DNA from: Alphaproteobacteria bacterium UBA6347
GTDB taxonomy: Bacteria > Pseudomonadota > Alphaproteobacteria > CAAGCB01 > CAG-977
NCBI GenBank assembly: GCA_002440235.1
Contig: DJRZ01000028.1
Coordinates: 1-62,992, forward strand
Length of the DNA: 62,992 bases
Reading direction: 5' to 3'
Under the pieces are notes generated by a model, which saw only the letters and a list, made by a program, of their open reading frames with translations, did no database searches and was not told where the DNA came from. Both the position numbers and the translations under genes were made by a program. This document shows positions 15,486 to 23,400 of the stretch, one piece after another (the first letter of the stretch is position 1; each line of letters begins with the position of its first letter).

Positions 15486-17766
15486 AGCCAAAATCCTGAC
15501 CGCCGCCGCCGTTTTGTGTTCTTCCGCCGTTTTCGCGGCGGCGGAGCCGAAGAACGTGATCGTTTTCTTTTTGCCGGTGCAGGATCGGGGAAAAATCACG
15601 TCCGTGCACGAAGCCGTCCCGACGGTTCTGCCGCGGGACGGCGTGACGGCGGACGGCGCGGCGCCCAAAAACGAAAATCAGGTCAGGCGCGGCATTCCGA
15701 CGCCCGTCGGCGTTTCCCTGTACGACAAGGACGGCGTGACGGTTGATCAGGCGGCGGACAACATCGCCGTTCCCGCGCGCGTTTTGATCCTGCCGCCCGA
15801 AAATTCGCGGCAAAAAGGAAAAAAATCGGGCAAAACGAGCCTTTCGACCATGCCGAGCGGCAAGGTGCGCGTCTTTCCGCTGAAAAATCCGGAAATCGAA
15901 ATCAAACAGGCGGCGAACGAACGCCGCGTCGTCAGGAAACGCCGCCGCCGCGCCGCCGCGAAAAAAGACGAAACGCCCCCGCCGCCGCCCGAAATGATGC
16001 TGTTCGAGGCGGATATGGCGAAAATGGCGCTGAAACGGCTGGAAAACTGCAACCCCACGGCTTACGGCGCGTTCGGAACGCTGAACATGTTTATGGGGCG
16101 CGAGCTTTATCCCGACGACATTCCCGCGCCGTGCGAATTGAAAAAGGTCGCGGCGGACTATCTGCGCAAATGCTACCCGTGGCGTCCCGAATACTACGCC
16201 CCCGATCCGATTCTGGTTCCGGCGGATTCGGTCAACCTGTCGTCCGCGGTCGAACTGCTGGGCAACAGGCAGAACGGCGCGGACTGCCCGCTGGATCTGA
16301 GGAAGATCAACTTTTCCAAAGCGGACTTGTTCCGCAGCGATTTGACGAACGCCGATTTCAGGGGATCCTATTTCGACGGCGCGTCGTTTTCGGACATGAA
16401 TCTGACGGCGGCGGATTTTTCCGGCGTCGATTTAAGCAACGCCCTGTTTCAAAGGACCGACGCGTCGCGCGCTTCGTTCGCGGGGGCGAAGCTGAAATAC
16501 GCCCGTTTTCACGACGCGACCGCGCGGGGCGCCGATTTTTCCAAAGCGGACATGCAGTCCGCGCAGTTCCGCAACGCGGATTTGACGCTGGCGGACATGG
16601 ACGGCGCGAACGCGCAGGACACGGGCTGGTTCGATGTGAAAGCCTATCGTCTGCGCGCGAATCAAACGGATTTTCACGATTCGGAAATGGATAGAGTGAT
16701 TTTCGACGATGCGAAAGCGAACCGCGCCGATTTTTCGGGGGCGGAATGCAAAAACGGTCTGTTCGAACGCGCGGATCTGAAACGCGCGTGGTTCGGCGGT
16801 GCGAAGCTGGAAAACGTCCTGTTCGACGACGCCGACCTTTCCGACGCCGTTTTTAAAAACGCGCGCTTTGAAAACAGCGCGTCGTTCAAGGACGCTTATT
16901 TGTACAAAGCCGATTTCGGCGGCGTGAACATGGCGGCTTTCGCGGGATTCCCGATGGAACAACTGGTAAAGACGAAAGTCGACCGCCGCACCGTCTTGCC
17001 GCCCGCTTTGGCGGCGGCGGATTCCGTCGGATTCGATCCGGACGCCGGAAAGGACGCCGAGGGGGCGGCGGACGGCGTTTCGCGCCTGTCCTGTTCGCAA
17101 AAAACGTGCGAAGACAGACTGCTGGGACGCCCGAGCGTTCAAAATCTGGCGGTCAGGGCGCAAACGATTCTGAGCACGCCGCTGGAAACGACGGAAAACC
17201 GCGCGTGGGCGCTTTGCACGATGGCGTGCGTCGCGCGTCGGGACAAACGGCTGGAAAACGCGCAGGTCGACATTCTGTCCGCTTTCGTCAGGGAAAACGC
17301 CCCGTGGGATTCGGAACGCGACCTGTTCAAACCCTATGCGCCGGTCAAACCGGAAATTCAGATGGCTCTGTTTTTGCTGACCGATCCGGCGGCTCACCGC
17401 GATTTGGGGCGCGACGTCGATTTGACGGGAACGGATTTGCGCACCGCCGATTTGACGAACGGCGATTTGCGCGCGATCGATTTTTCGGGTTCGCACTTGG
17501 GCGGGGCGGATTTGCGCGGATCGAAAACCGATGCCGCCTATGACCGGTTCGATCAGGTCGTGATCGACGAATTTACCCGTCTGCCGACCGGCATGGGGGC
17601 TTTCGAACGGTTCAGACTGCCCGATTCGATCGTGCCGCCGTGGTGGAAACCCCGAACCGTGCGCGTGTTCCGCGACGGAACGCACCCGTGGACGGTGACG
17701 GTCGAGGACGTGCCGTTTTCGGACGACATGATTTTGACGTCGAAAAAGGAAAAAGAAAAGCGATGA
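15469..17766 (+). CDS. Secreted pentapeptide-repeat protein
   Basis: 765 aa. Signal peptide (AKILTAAAVLCSSAVFAAAEP), a basic/proline region (VVRKRRRRAAAKK, then PPPPPEMML), then about 50 tandem five-residue repeats of the A(D/N)LXX type (LTNADFRGSYFDGASFSD; LTLADMDGANAQ) around residues 280-500 and again at 640-690. Such repeats form a right-handed beta-helix. Pairs of Cys occur between repeat blocks. No catalytic motif is seen. It lies between an inactive rhodanese and a Sel1 protein with overlapping starts and stops, so the three are translationally coupled and probably work together in the envelope. Confidence 0.85.
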   Translation: MSANIKAKILTAAAVLCSSAVFAAAEPKNVIVFFLPVQDRGKITSVHEAVPTVLPRDGVTADGAAPKNENQVRRGIPTPVGVSLYDKDGVTVDQAADNIAVPARVLILPPENSRQKGKKSGKTSLSTMPSGKVRVFPLKNPEIEIKQAANERRVVRKRRRRAAAKKDETPPPPPEMMLFEADMAKMALKRLENCNPTAYGAFGTLNMFMGRELYPDDIPAPCELKKVAADYLRKCYPWRPEYYAPDPILVPADSVNLSSAVELLGNRQNGADCPLDLRKINFSKADLFRSDLTNADFRGSYFDGASFSDMNLTAADFSGVDLSNALFQRTDASRASFAGAKLKYARFHDATARGADFSKADMQSAQFRNADLTLADMDGANAQDTGWFDVKAYRLRANQTDFHDSEMDRVIFDDAKANRADFSGAECKNGLFERADLKRAWFGGAKLENVLFDDADLSDAVFKNARFENSASFKDAYLYKADFGGVNMAAFAGFPMEQLVKTKVDRRTVLPPALAAADSVGFDPDAGKDAEGAADGVSRLSCSQKTCEDRLLGRPSVQNLAVRAQTILSTPLETTENRAWALCTMACVARRDKRLENAQVDILSAFVRENAPWDSERDLFKPYAPVKPEIQMALFLLTDPAAHRDLGRDVDLTGTDLRTADLTNGDLRAIDFSGSHLGGADLRGSKTDAAYDRFDQVVIDEFTRLPTGMGAFERFRLPDSIVPPWWKPRTVRVFRDGTHPWTVTVEDVPFSDDMILTSKKEKEKR

Positions 17767-18755
17767 AAGCCTTGCTTTTCGCTCTGATGCTGGCTGTTTC
17801 GCCGGTCGCGGCGCGGGACGCGGATCTCGACGTGCTGACGGCGCGCGCGAAAAACGGCGACGCCGACGCGGCGGGAGACCTGGGAAAATATCTGTTCGAT
17901 GTGGAAAAGAATCCTCGCCGCGCCGAACAATGGCTGAAAATCTCGGCGGATTCGGGAAACGTCGAATCCAAATACTATCTGGCGCGCGTGTACGACATCG
18001 CCGGAAAACGGTCGAATACCGAAATCGTCGATTTGTTGCGGGAACCGGCGGGACGGGGATATGTGCCCGCGCAGGTGATGTTGGGAAAAATCATGCAGTT
18101 CGGGCGCCGCGGCGTGCCAAAGGACGTGGAACAGGCGCGCGGCTGGTATGAAATGGCGGCGGCGAAAGGATCGGGCGAGGCGATGGCGCAGCTGCGCCTC
18201 ATTTACGCGCAGACGGGCGATCTGTCCGTTAAAGCGGGACTGGCGGACGAAAACGTCGAATGGCTGGAACTGGGGGCGAAACAGGGCGACGCCGGCGCGG
18301 CGGCGGCTCTGGGCAAGCTGTTTGAAACGGGGCGCGGCGTGAAGCGGGATTTCGGGCGCGCGGCGGAACTGTATCAGGCGGCGGCGGACGCGGGCGACAC
18401 GCAGGCGATGGCGGGGCTGGGCAGGCTGTACGCCAACGGCGACGGCGTCGAACAAAACGACGAACGCGCCGTTTTCTGGCTGGACAGGGCGGCGCGCGCG
18501 GGATACGTCGAGGCGCAAAGAAAACTGGCGGAGGTGTACGCCGCGCGGTCCTTCGACAAACCGAAAGCTTACGCTTGGCTGGTGCTGGCTTTGTCGGCGC
18601 TGTTTCCGGCGGCGGACGATCTGTCGGCGGCGTCGCCCGATCTGGAACGCCTGATGCGGTCGATGACGGCGGAGGAAATCCGCGCGGGTCAGGCGTACGC
18701 GCTGGAAATGCTGGAAATCGTCAAAGCCAATAAAAGAAAACCGCGAACGAAATAA
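17763..18755 (+). CDS. Secreted Sel1-repeat protein
   Basis: 330 aa from the ATG at 17763, overlapping the previous stop as ATGA; the earlier in-frame start is inside the pentapeptide gene. Signal peptide KALLFALMLAVSPVAARD. At least six Sel1/TPR-like repeats follow (AEQWLKISADSGNVESKYYLARVYD, then KDVEQARGWYEMAAAKGSGEAMAQL and GDTQAMAGLGRLYANGDGVEQND), which build a solenoid for protein contacts. Last gene of the trio. Confidence 0.87.
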   Translation: MKALLFALMLAVSPVAARDADLDVLTARAKNGDADAAGDLGKYLFDVEKNPRRAEQWLKISADSGNVESKYYLARVYDIAGKRSNTEIVDLLREPAGRGYVPAQVMLGKIMQFGRRGVPKDVEQARGWYEMAAAKGSGEAMAQLRLIYAQTGDLSVKAGLADENVEWLELGAKQGDAGAAAALGKLFETGRGVKRDFGRAAELYQAAADAGDTQAMAGLGRLYANGDGVEQNDERAVFWLDRAARAGYVEAQRKLAEVYAARSFDKPKAYAWLVLALSALFPAADDLSAASPDLERLMRSMTAEEIRAGQAYALEMLEIVKANKRKPRTK

Positions 18756-18783
18756 GCCGTTAAAGCTCTGTTTTAAAAAATCC

Positions 18784-18812
18784 TTGTTTTTCCATGACTT
18801 ACGATGTAATCT
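18784..18812 (+). promoter_or_regulatory. Promoter of structured RNA B
   Basis: TTGTTT (18784-18789) and TAATCT (18807-18812) are 17 bp apart, matching the arrangement before RNA A. The start would be near 18819. Confidence 0.55.
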
Positions 18813-18818
18813 AAGAAT

Positions 18819-19107
18819 GGTTCGCCGTTTGCGGCGAACAAGTGTCTTGGCGGACGCGGAGCCGTGAGAAAGCTCTAATGTTGTTCGGTGCAGCGATGCG
18901 CCGTTGTCGCTTTGCGTGAAAGCAAACGCGAAAAGTATCCCCGATGTCGTAATTGACGGTCGGGGAGCTTTTGACGCATGTTCAGAACGCGCCCCCTTCT
19001 TTTTCGGAAAGGCGAAAGTGTTTAAAGGTCAAAAGGGTCATTGAACAACATTATGGCTTTCTCAACTCCCCGAGCCGCTTTTTCAGGCGGTTTTTGGGGA
19101 TTTTTTT
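18819..19107 (+). ncRNA. Structured RNA B, leader of the restriction-modification genes
   Basis: About 289 nt, paralogue of RNA A. Helices: TTCGCCG 18821-18827 with CGGCGAA 18832-18838; GAGC 18859-18862 with GCTC 18872-18875; long-range AATGTTGTTC 18877-18886 with GAACAACATT 19043-19052; 18908-18915 with 18922-18930 (one bulge); CCCCGA 18939-18944 with TCGGGG 18960-18965; TTTTGAC 18969-18975 with GTCAAAA 19028-19034. Blocks shared with A: CGGAGCCGT, ATCCCCGAT, TTGACG-ATGTTCAGAA, TTTAAAGGTCAA and ACTCCCCG. It ends in a terminator whose T-run abuts the methyltransferase ATG. It could be a cis-acting attenuator leader or an independent small RNA used as an insertion point. Confidence 0.65.
19067..19107 (+). 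terminator. Terminator overlapping the methyltransferase ribosome site
   Basis: TCCCC (19067-19071) pairs with GGGGA (19096-19100), with inner CCGC (19075-19078)/GCGG (19087-19090), then seven Ts. The GGGGA arm is also the only Shine-Dalgarno-like sequence for the ATG at 19108, so the hairpin would both stop transcription and hide the ribosome site. Confidence 0.75.
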
Positions 19108-19863
19108 ATGTCAGGGCGGACGATCGGCGGGGCTTCGGAAGCGGCGGAGGTTTTTGAATCCGGCGGCGTCCGTCTGGTCAACGCCGATTGTTTCGATTTT
19201 TTGCCGACAATTTCAAACGCTTCGGTCGACTTGGTATTGATCGATCCGCCGTATGAAGTGTCGCGCGACACCAACTTTCAATCGGGAACGGCGACCGGCA
19301 GGAACACGGACCGTTTTCGGGTGTCGATGGATTTCGGCGATTGGGATTCCGGTTTCGCGGGACTGGACGCCGTTGTTCGGGAAGCTTTCCGCGTTCTGAA
19401 AAACGGCGGAACGCTGATCTGTTTTTACGACGTGTGGAAAATCACGCCCTTGAAAGATTATTTCGAACGGGCGGGGTTCAAGCAGCTGCGGTTGATCGAA
19501 TGGCTGAAAACGAATCCCGTTCCGCTGAACAGCAAAACAAACTATTTGACGAACGCCCGCGAGATCGCTCTCGCCGGAGTGAAAAAATCCAAACCGACGT
19601 TTCATTCGGAATACGACAACGGCGTGTATCGGTATCCGATCTGTCATGACGCGGGGCGTTTCCACCCGACGCAAAAACCGCTGGCGCTGATAGAGGCCTT
19701 GGTCGAAAAGCATTCCGATCCGGCGGATACGGTTTTGGATTGCTTTTCGGGGGCGGGGACGACGGCTGTCGCCGCTAAAAACAAGGGCAGAAAGTTTGTC
19801 GGGTGCGAAATATCGTCCGAGTTTTTTGAAAAATCGGTTCGTCGTTTAAGGGGAAAACAATGA
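19108..19863 (+). CDS. Site-specific DNA methyltransferase, beta class
   Basis: 251 aa. It methylates adenine N6 or cytosine N4; DPPY (46-49) fits both. The order is DPPY first and FSGAGT (213-218) last, with no large spacer, which defines the beta class. HPTQKPLALIEALVEKHSDPADTVLDCF is the typical link to the AdoMet-binding motif. It overlaps the HNH gene by 4 bp and so is the protective partner of that nuclease. Start codon follows directly on the terminator of RNA B. Recognition sequence cannot be deduced. Confidence 0.93.
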   Translation: MSGRTIGGASEAAEVFESGGVRLVNADCFDFLPTISNASVDLVLIDPPYEVSRDTNFQSGTATGRNTDRFRVSMDFGDWDSGFAGLDAVVREAFRVLKNGGTLICFYDVWKITPLKDYFERAGFKQLRLIEWLKTNPVPLNSKTNYLTNAREIALAGVKKSKPTFHSEYDNGVYRYPICHDAGRFHPTQKPLALIEALVEKHSDPADTVLDCFSGAGTTAVAAKNKGRKFVGCEISSEFFEKSVRRLRGKQ

Positions 19864-20594
19864 CGGCGGCGGAGGCGAACAGGCAAATTCAAGACAAGAT
19901 CCGTCAAAAGGAGGATTTGGACGCTCTGATCCGTTTTGTCAAAGGAAACTGCCAAAGTTTCAATCTGACGCCGCAAACGCTGGGCATGCTGTTCGAGGCT
20001 TACGCCGGCGTGGAATACGACGAAAACGACCCGACGTCCTGCTTTTCGCGCGAAATTCCCGTCGCCGAATTGAAGAACATACACCCGTCGTTTGAAAGCA
20101 CGAACGGCTGTCAATGGGCGCGGTCGGACGGGTGCTATTTGGGCAAACGGTACAAGATCAAACGTCCGAAACAGGGCGGAAAAGTCGTCGCCGTTCAACT
20201 GGACGGTCCGAATCGCAATTCGGTTAAAAAACACCGCGGCGTAAGGGCGGACATCAAAGCCGCGCTGTCGGGACAACCCTGCGCGATTTTGGACGTGCGG
20301 TCTTCGGTTGAAATCGACCACAAAAACGGCAGGTACGACGATTTGTCGAATTTATCGGCGGAAAGCCAGAGAATCGACGACTTTCAGCCGCTGTCCAAAG
20401 CCGCGAACGACGCCAAACGCCAGCATTGCAAAGAATGCGTCCGCACGGGAAAACGGTATGACGCGCGGCGGCTGGGGTATAAAGAGGGATACGTCGTCGG
20501 CGATGAAAACACGACCGTATGCCACGGATGCTACTGGTTCGATCCGAAGCGGTTTAACAGGTTGATTTCAAAGGATTTTATTAAACAAAAATAG
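19860..20594 (+). CDS. HNH restriction endonuclease (Type II partner)
   Basis: 244 aa. It has a beta-beta-alpha metal fold: EIDHKNGRYDDLSNL (151-165), N183 in SKAANDAKRQHC, and H189. Zinc-binding pairs CKEC (190-193) and CHGC (221-224) flank the site, a layout seen in HNH restriction enzymes. Upstream, KHRGVRADIKAALSGQPCAI is likely part of DNA recognition. Overlap ATGA with the methyltransferase indicates a Type II system. I cannot name the specificity. Confidence 0.85.
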   Translation: MTAAEANRQIQDKIRQKEDLDALIRFVKGNCQSFNLTPQTLGMLFEAYAGVEYDENDPTSCFSREIPVAELKNIHPSFESTNGCQWARSDGCYLGKRYKIKRPKQGGKVVAVQLDGPNRNSVKKHRGVRADIKAALSGQPCAILDVRSSVEIDHKNGRYDDLSNLSAESQRIDDFQPLSKAANDAKRQHCKECVRTGKRYDARRLGYKEGYVVGDENTTVCHGCYWFDPKRFNRLISKDFIKQK

Positions 20595-20601
20595 CGCGCC
20601 G

Positions 20602-20632
20602 AAAAAAAAGCGGAGGAAAATTGCCCTCCGCT
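20602..20632. terminator. Bidirectional terminator between HNH gene and acidic protein
   Basis: AGCGGAGG (20609-20616) pairs with CCTCCGCT (20625-20632). The A-run before it gives a T8 run for minus-strand transcripts, so it is strong for the acidic-protein gene and weaker for the HNH gene. Confidence 0.85.
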
Positions 20633-20648
20633 TTGACGGGTAAAAGGG

Positions 20649-21083
20649 TTATTTGCCCTTTTTCTTGGATTTGCAGTTTTTGCAGGGTTTTTTGACGATT
20701 TTGACGGGGATTTCAGATTCTTCCTCTTCGTCGCCGTCGTCTTCGTCCGTTTCGCCGCCGCATTCGCATTCTTCTTCGTCCGTTTCGCCGCCGCATTCGC
20801 ATTCTTCTTCGTCGTCTTCGCCGGTTTCGACGTTCGCGTCGGCAAGCTGTTCAACGCTGTCCAAAATGTCGGAAATCGTCACGAAATTGATGATGCGGCG
20901 TTTGATGATTTCGTTGTTTTCGACTTCGTCCAACAGAGGTTTCAGCGCCAAAATATTTTCATTGCAGAAATCTCGCAGTTCGTCGATCACCGCCAACAGG
21001 GTTTCGCGGCTGTCGATTTCCATGCCGTCGAAACAGCTTTCCCGTTCCGGTTTGAATTTCTTGCTTTCTTTCTTTTTTCCCAT
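20649..21083 (-). CDS. Acidic CxC protein with duplicated segment
   Basis: 144 aa from the ATG at 21083 (GGAGGACACC upstream); a longer frame start is not needed. Basic start MGKKKESKKFKPERESC, a helical middle (about 20-75), then a very acidic stretch with two identical EEECECGGETD units and a basic tail KKPCKNCKSKKKGK. CxC and CxxC pairs could bind metal. No family is recognised. No signal peptide is present. Confidence 0.7.
   Translation of the reverse strand: MGKKKESKKFKPERESCFDGMEIDSRETLLAVIDELRDFCNENILALKPLLDEVENNEIIKRRIINFVTISDILDSVEQLADANVETGEDDEEECECGGETDEEECECGGETDEDDGDEEEESEIPVKIVKKPCKNCKSKKKGK
20741..20806. repeat. Two perfect 33-bp tandem repeats in the acidic gene
   Basis: Units 20741-20773 and 20774-20806 are identical and keep the reading frame (11 codons), with a decayed partial third unit after them. 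It is a candidate length-variable coding minisatellite. Confidence 0.9.
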
Positions 21084-21151
21084 GGTGTCCTCCGATAAAA
21101 AGATGTCCGTATTACAACCGAAAAAACGGCAAAAATCAATATCCTTTAACG

Positions 21152-21180
21152 GCGAAGCCCCTTCTTTCAAAGGGCTTCGC
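21152..21180 (-). terminator. Hairpin downstream of fucO
   Basis: GCGAAGCCC (21152-21160) and GGGCTTCGC (21172-21180) form a 9-bp stem 15 bp past the fucO stop. The T-run on the minus strand is weak (GTTAAAGG), so efficiency is uncertain. Confidence 0.5.
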
Positions 21181-21195
21181 GCTTTTAATGCGGGA

Positions 21196-22353
21196 TCAGC
21201 CGTTGAAAGCTTTTTTATAAACTTCCAGCACCAGCTCTTTTGTGCAGGGGCGCGGGTTGCCGCCCGTGCAGACGTCCGCCATCGCCGCGTCCGCCAAAGC
21301 GGGCAGGTCGGCTTCTTTGACGCCGATTTCTTTCAGCGTCTGCGGAATGCCAACGTCCAAAGACAGGCGGCGCACCGCGTCGATCGCGGCTTTGCGGTAT
21401 TCGGACGGCGACATGGAATCGACGTTTTCGACGCCCATCATGCGCGCGATTTCACGGAATTTTTCGCCCGTGTATTCCGCGTTGAATTCCATGACGTAGG
21501 GCAGCAGAACGGCGTTCGCGACCCCGTGCGGCGTGTCGTAAAACGCGCTGAGCGGGTGCGCCATGCCGTGAACGACGCCCAAACCGACGTTTGAAAACGC
21601 CATGCCCGTGACGTACTGCCCCAGCGCCATGCCTTCGCGTCCGTCGGGATCGTTTTCGACGGCTTTGCGCAGGGATTTAGAAATCAGTTGAATCGCTTTC
21701 AGATTCAGCGTGTCCGCCAATTCCCAAGCCGCCAGCGTCGTGTACCCCTCGATCGCGTGGGTCAGGGCGTCCATGCCCGTCGCGGCGGTCAGCCCGCGCG
21801 GCATCGACGACATCATGTCGGGGTCGACGATGGCGACGACGGGAATGTCGTGCGGATCGACGCACACGAACTTGCGGCGTTTTTCCTCGTCCGTGATGAC
21901 GTAGTTGATGGTCGTTTCGGCGGCGGTGCCGGCGGTCGTCGCGACGGCGATGACGGGGACGCTTTTATGTTTGGTCGGCGCGACGCCTTCCAGCGAAACG
22001 ACGTCCGAAAATTCGGGGTTGTTGATGATGATGCCGATGCCTTTCGCCGTGTCCTGCGGCGAACCGCCGCCGATCGCGATCATATAGTCCGCGCCGGCTT
22101 TTTTAAAAGCTTCGACGCCCGATTTGACGACGGCGACGCTGGGGTTGGCTTTGACGCGGTCGAAAACGTCATAGGCAAAACCGTTCGCGTCCAGAATGTC
22201 CGTGACTTTTTTGACGACGTTGAATTTGACCAAGTCGGCGTCCGTGACGATCAAAGCCTTTTTAAAGCCGCGCGACTTGATTTCCGTCGCGATTTCGTTG
22301 ACGGCGCCGTGACCGTGATAGCTGGTTTCATTCAAAATAAAGCGTTTAGACAT
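21196..22353 (-). CDS. fucO: Lactaldehyde reductase / 1,2-propanediol oxidoreductase
   Basis: 385 aa from the ATG at 22353 (AAAGGA upstream). Iron-dependent group III alcohol dehydrogenase that reduces lactaldehyde to propanediol in fucose/rhamnose fermentation. Nearly identical blocks to E. coli FucO: MILNET-like start, AIGGGSPQDTAKGIGII for NAD, TTAGTAAETTINYVITDEEKRRKFV, ATGMDALTHAIEGY, and the iron ligand region GMAHPLSAFYDTPHGVANAVLLP. No fucose genes are adjacent, so it may serve general aldehyde disposal. Confidence 0.9.
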   Translation of the reverse strand: MSKRFILNETSYHGHGAVNEIATEIKSRGFKKALIVTDADLVKFNVVKKVTDILDANGFAYDVFDRVKANPSVAVVKSGVEAFKKAGADYMIAIGGGSPQDTAKGIGIIINNPEFSDVVSLEGVAPTKHKSVPVIAVATTAGTAAETTINYVITDEEKRRKFVCVDPHDIPVVAIVDPDMMSSMPRGLTAATGMDALTHAIEGYTTLAAWELADTLNLKAIQLISKSLRKAVENDPDGREGMALGQYVTGMAFSNVGLGVVHGMAHPLSAFYDTPHGVANAVLLPYVMEFNAEYTGEKFREIARMMGVENVDSMSPSEYRKAAIDAVRRLSLDVGIPQTLKEIGVKEADLPALADAAMADVCTGGNPRPCTKELVLEVYKKAFNG

Positions 22354-22457
22354 ATTCCGAATCCTTTCGTTGAAATGATTGACCGCGAATATGATACCAC
22401 TTTCGCGGGCGAAAATCACCCGATTCGGATAAAAGGCGAGGCGTGTGTCGAAAACGG

Positions 22458-23270
22458 TCAAGCCGATCGAATCGCGGCGAGCAAATCGTCTTTTCGACCG
22501 GGAACCTTGATTCCGGCGCCGTTTTCGTCAAGGTCTAAATAAAACTTGCCGGAACAAATCAGCCACAGGATTTTATCCAGCTTGTACGCGCTGATTTTCA
22601 GCTGTCGGGCGGCTTTCAAGATTTCTTTGTAAACGACATAGTCTTTTCGTTCGCAACCGGTCAATTCGACAAAAACATCGTTCAGATGAATGTCCGGCTT
22701 CGGGTAGTCATAGCCGATTTCCTTTAAAAAATCGCATGACAGGGCGAAACCGAACCCGTCAATTTCGCGCGCCAGAAAAGCAGGCAGGGCGGCTTTTGTC
22801 AGAATATTTTGCTGAAAGGCGTCAAACGCTTTTTTCAAATCGGCGGAATCGTTAAATTCGCACATGAAACGCGCGCCGGAAACGACAGCTTTGCACCATT
22901 GGCGAAACAGAACGGTGTGCTTGTCGTCGCGAACCAGTTTTCGGGCGGAAAAAACGGCAAACAACTGTTGGTCGTCTTTGTATTTTTCAAGAATCAGGCG
23001 CGGGGAGAAACCGCACAGGATTTCTTTGTGCGCCGCGTTGGCGGAGCCGTCTTTATTCCATAATTTGACGACGTTGGGCATGCTGTTGCGGTTTTGCATT
23101 GAACCGATCATTCGTTCGAATATTTTTTCAAAAGGGACCTCTTCCGAAAGAAGATCGAATTTTTTATCCGCCGTAAAATATTTTTTCAGTTTTTCTTTCG
23201 GTAGTCCGGCGTCGCGCGCCGTTTTAACCAAAATACGAAGAGCTTTTTTATAAAAAACAAGTGTGTCCAT
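22458..23270 (-). CDS. Conserved hypothetical, DNA-glycosylase-like helical protein
   Basis: 270 aa, no signal peptide or membrane segment. The middle to end (FGFALSCDFLKEIGYDYPKPDIHLNDVF, then KEILKAARQLKISAYKLDKILWLICSG) resembles the helix-hairpin-helix and K-P-D-x-H region of HhH-GPD base-excision proteins, but the catalytic Lys/Asp pair cannot be assigned with confidence. It is encoded alone, divergent from an ankyrin gene. Base composition is AT-richer than its neighbours, suggesting acquisition. Confidence 0.6.
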   Translation of the reverse strand: MDTLVFYKKALRILVKTARDAGLPKEKLKKYFTADKKFDLLSEEVPFEKIFERMIGSMQNRNSMPNVVKLWNKDGSANAAHKEILCGFSPRLILEKYKDDQQLFAVFSARKLVRDDKHTVLFRQWCKAVVSGARFMCEFNDSADLKKAFDAFQQNILTKAALPAFLAREIDGFGFALSCDFLKEIGYDYPKPDIHLNDVFVELTGCERKDYVVYKEILKAARQLKISAYKLDKILWLICSGKFYLDLDENGAGIKVPGRKDDLLAAIRSA

Positions 23271-23350
23271 ATTTTGCGTTTCCTTTTATGTTCTTATATG
23301 TTCAACTCTTTTAGAATATATTATAAATTATCATGATTCAATGATTTAAA

Positions 23351-23378
23351 TTGACAAAAGCGCCGGATCGATTATAGC
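23351..23378 (+). promoter_or_regulatory. Promoter of the second ankyrin gene
   Basis: TTGACA (23351-23356, exact consensus) and TATAGC (23373-23378) with 16-bp spacing. Start near 23385, giving a short leader. Confidence 0.5.
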
Positions 23379-23400
23379 TTTGATTAAAAAGGGGGCGGTG

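Noticed and set aside
20741..20806. Short CRISPR-like array
   Set aside because: The two 33-bp units are directly adjacent without spacers and are in frame inside a coding sequence.
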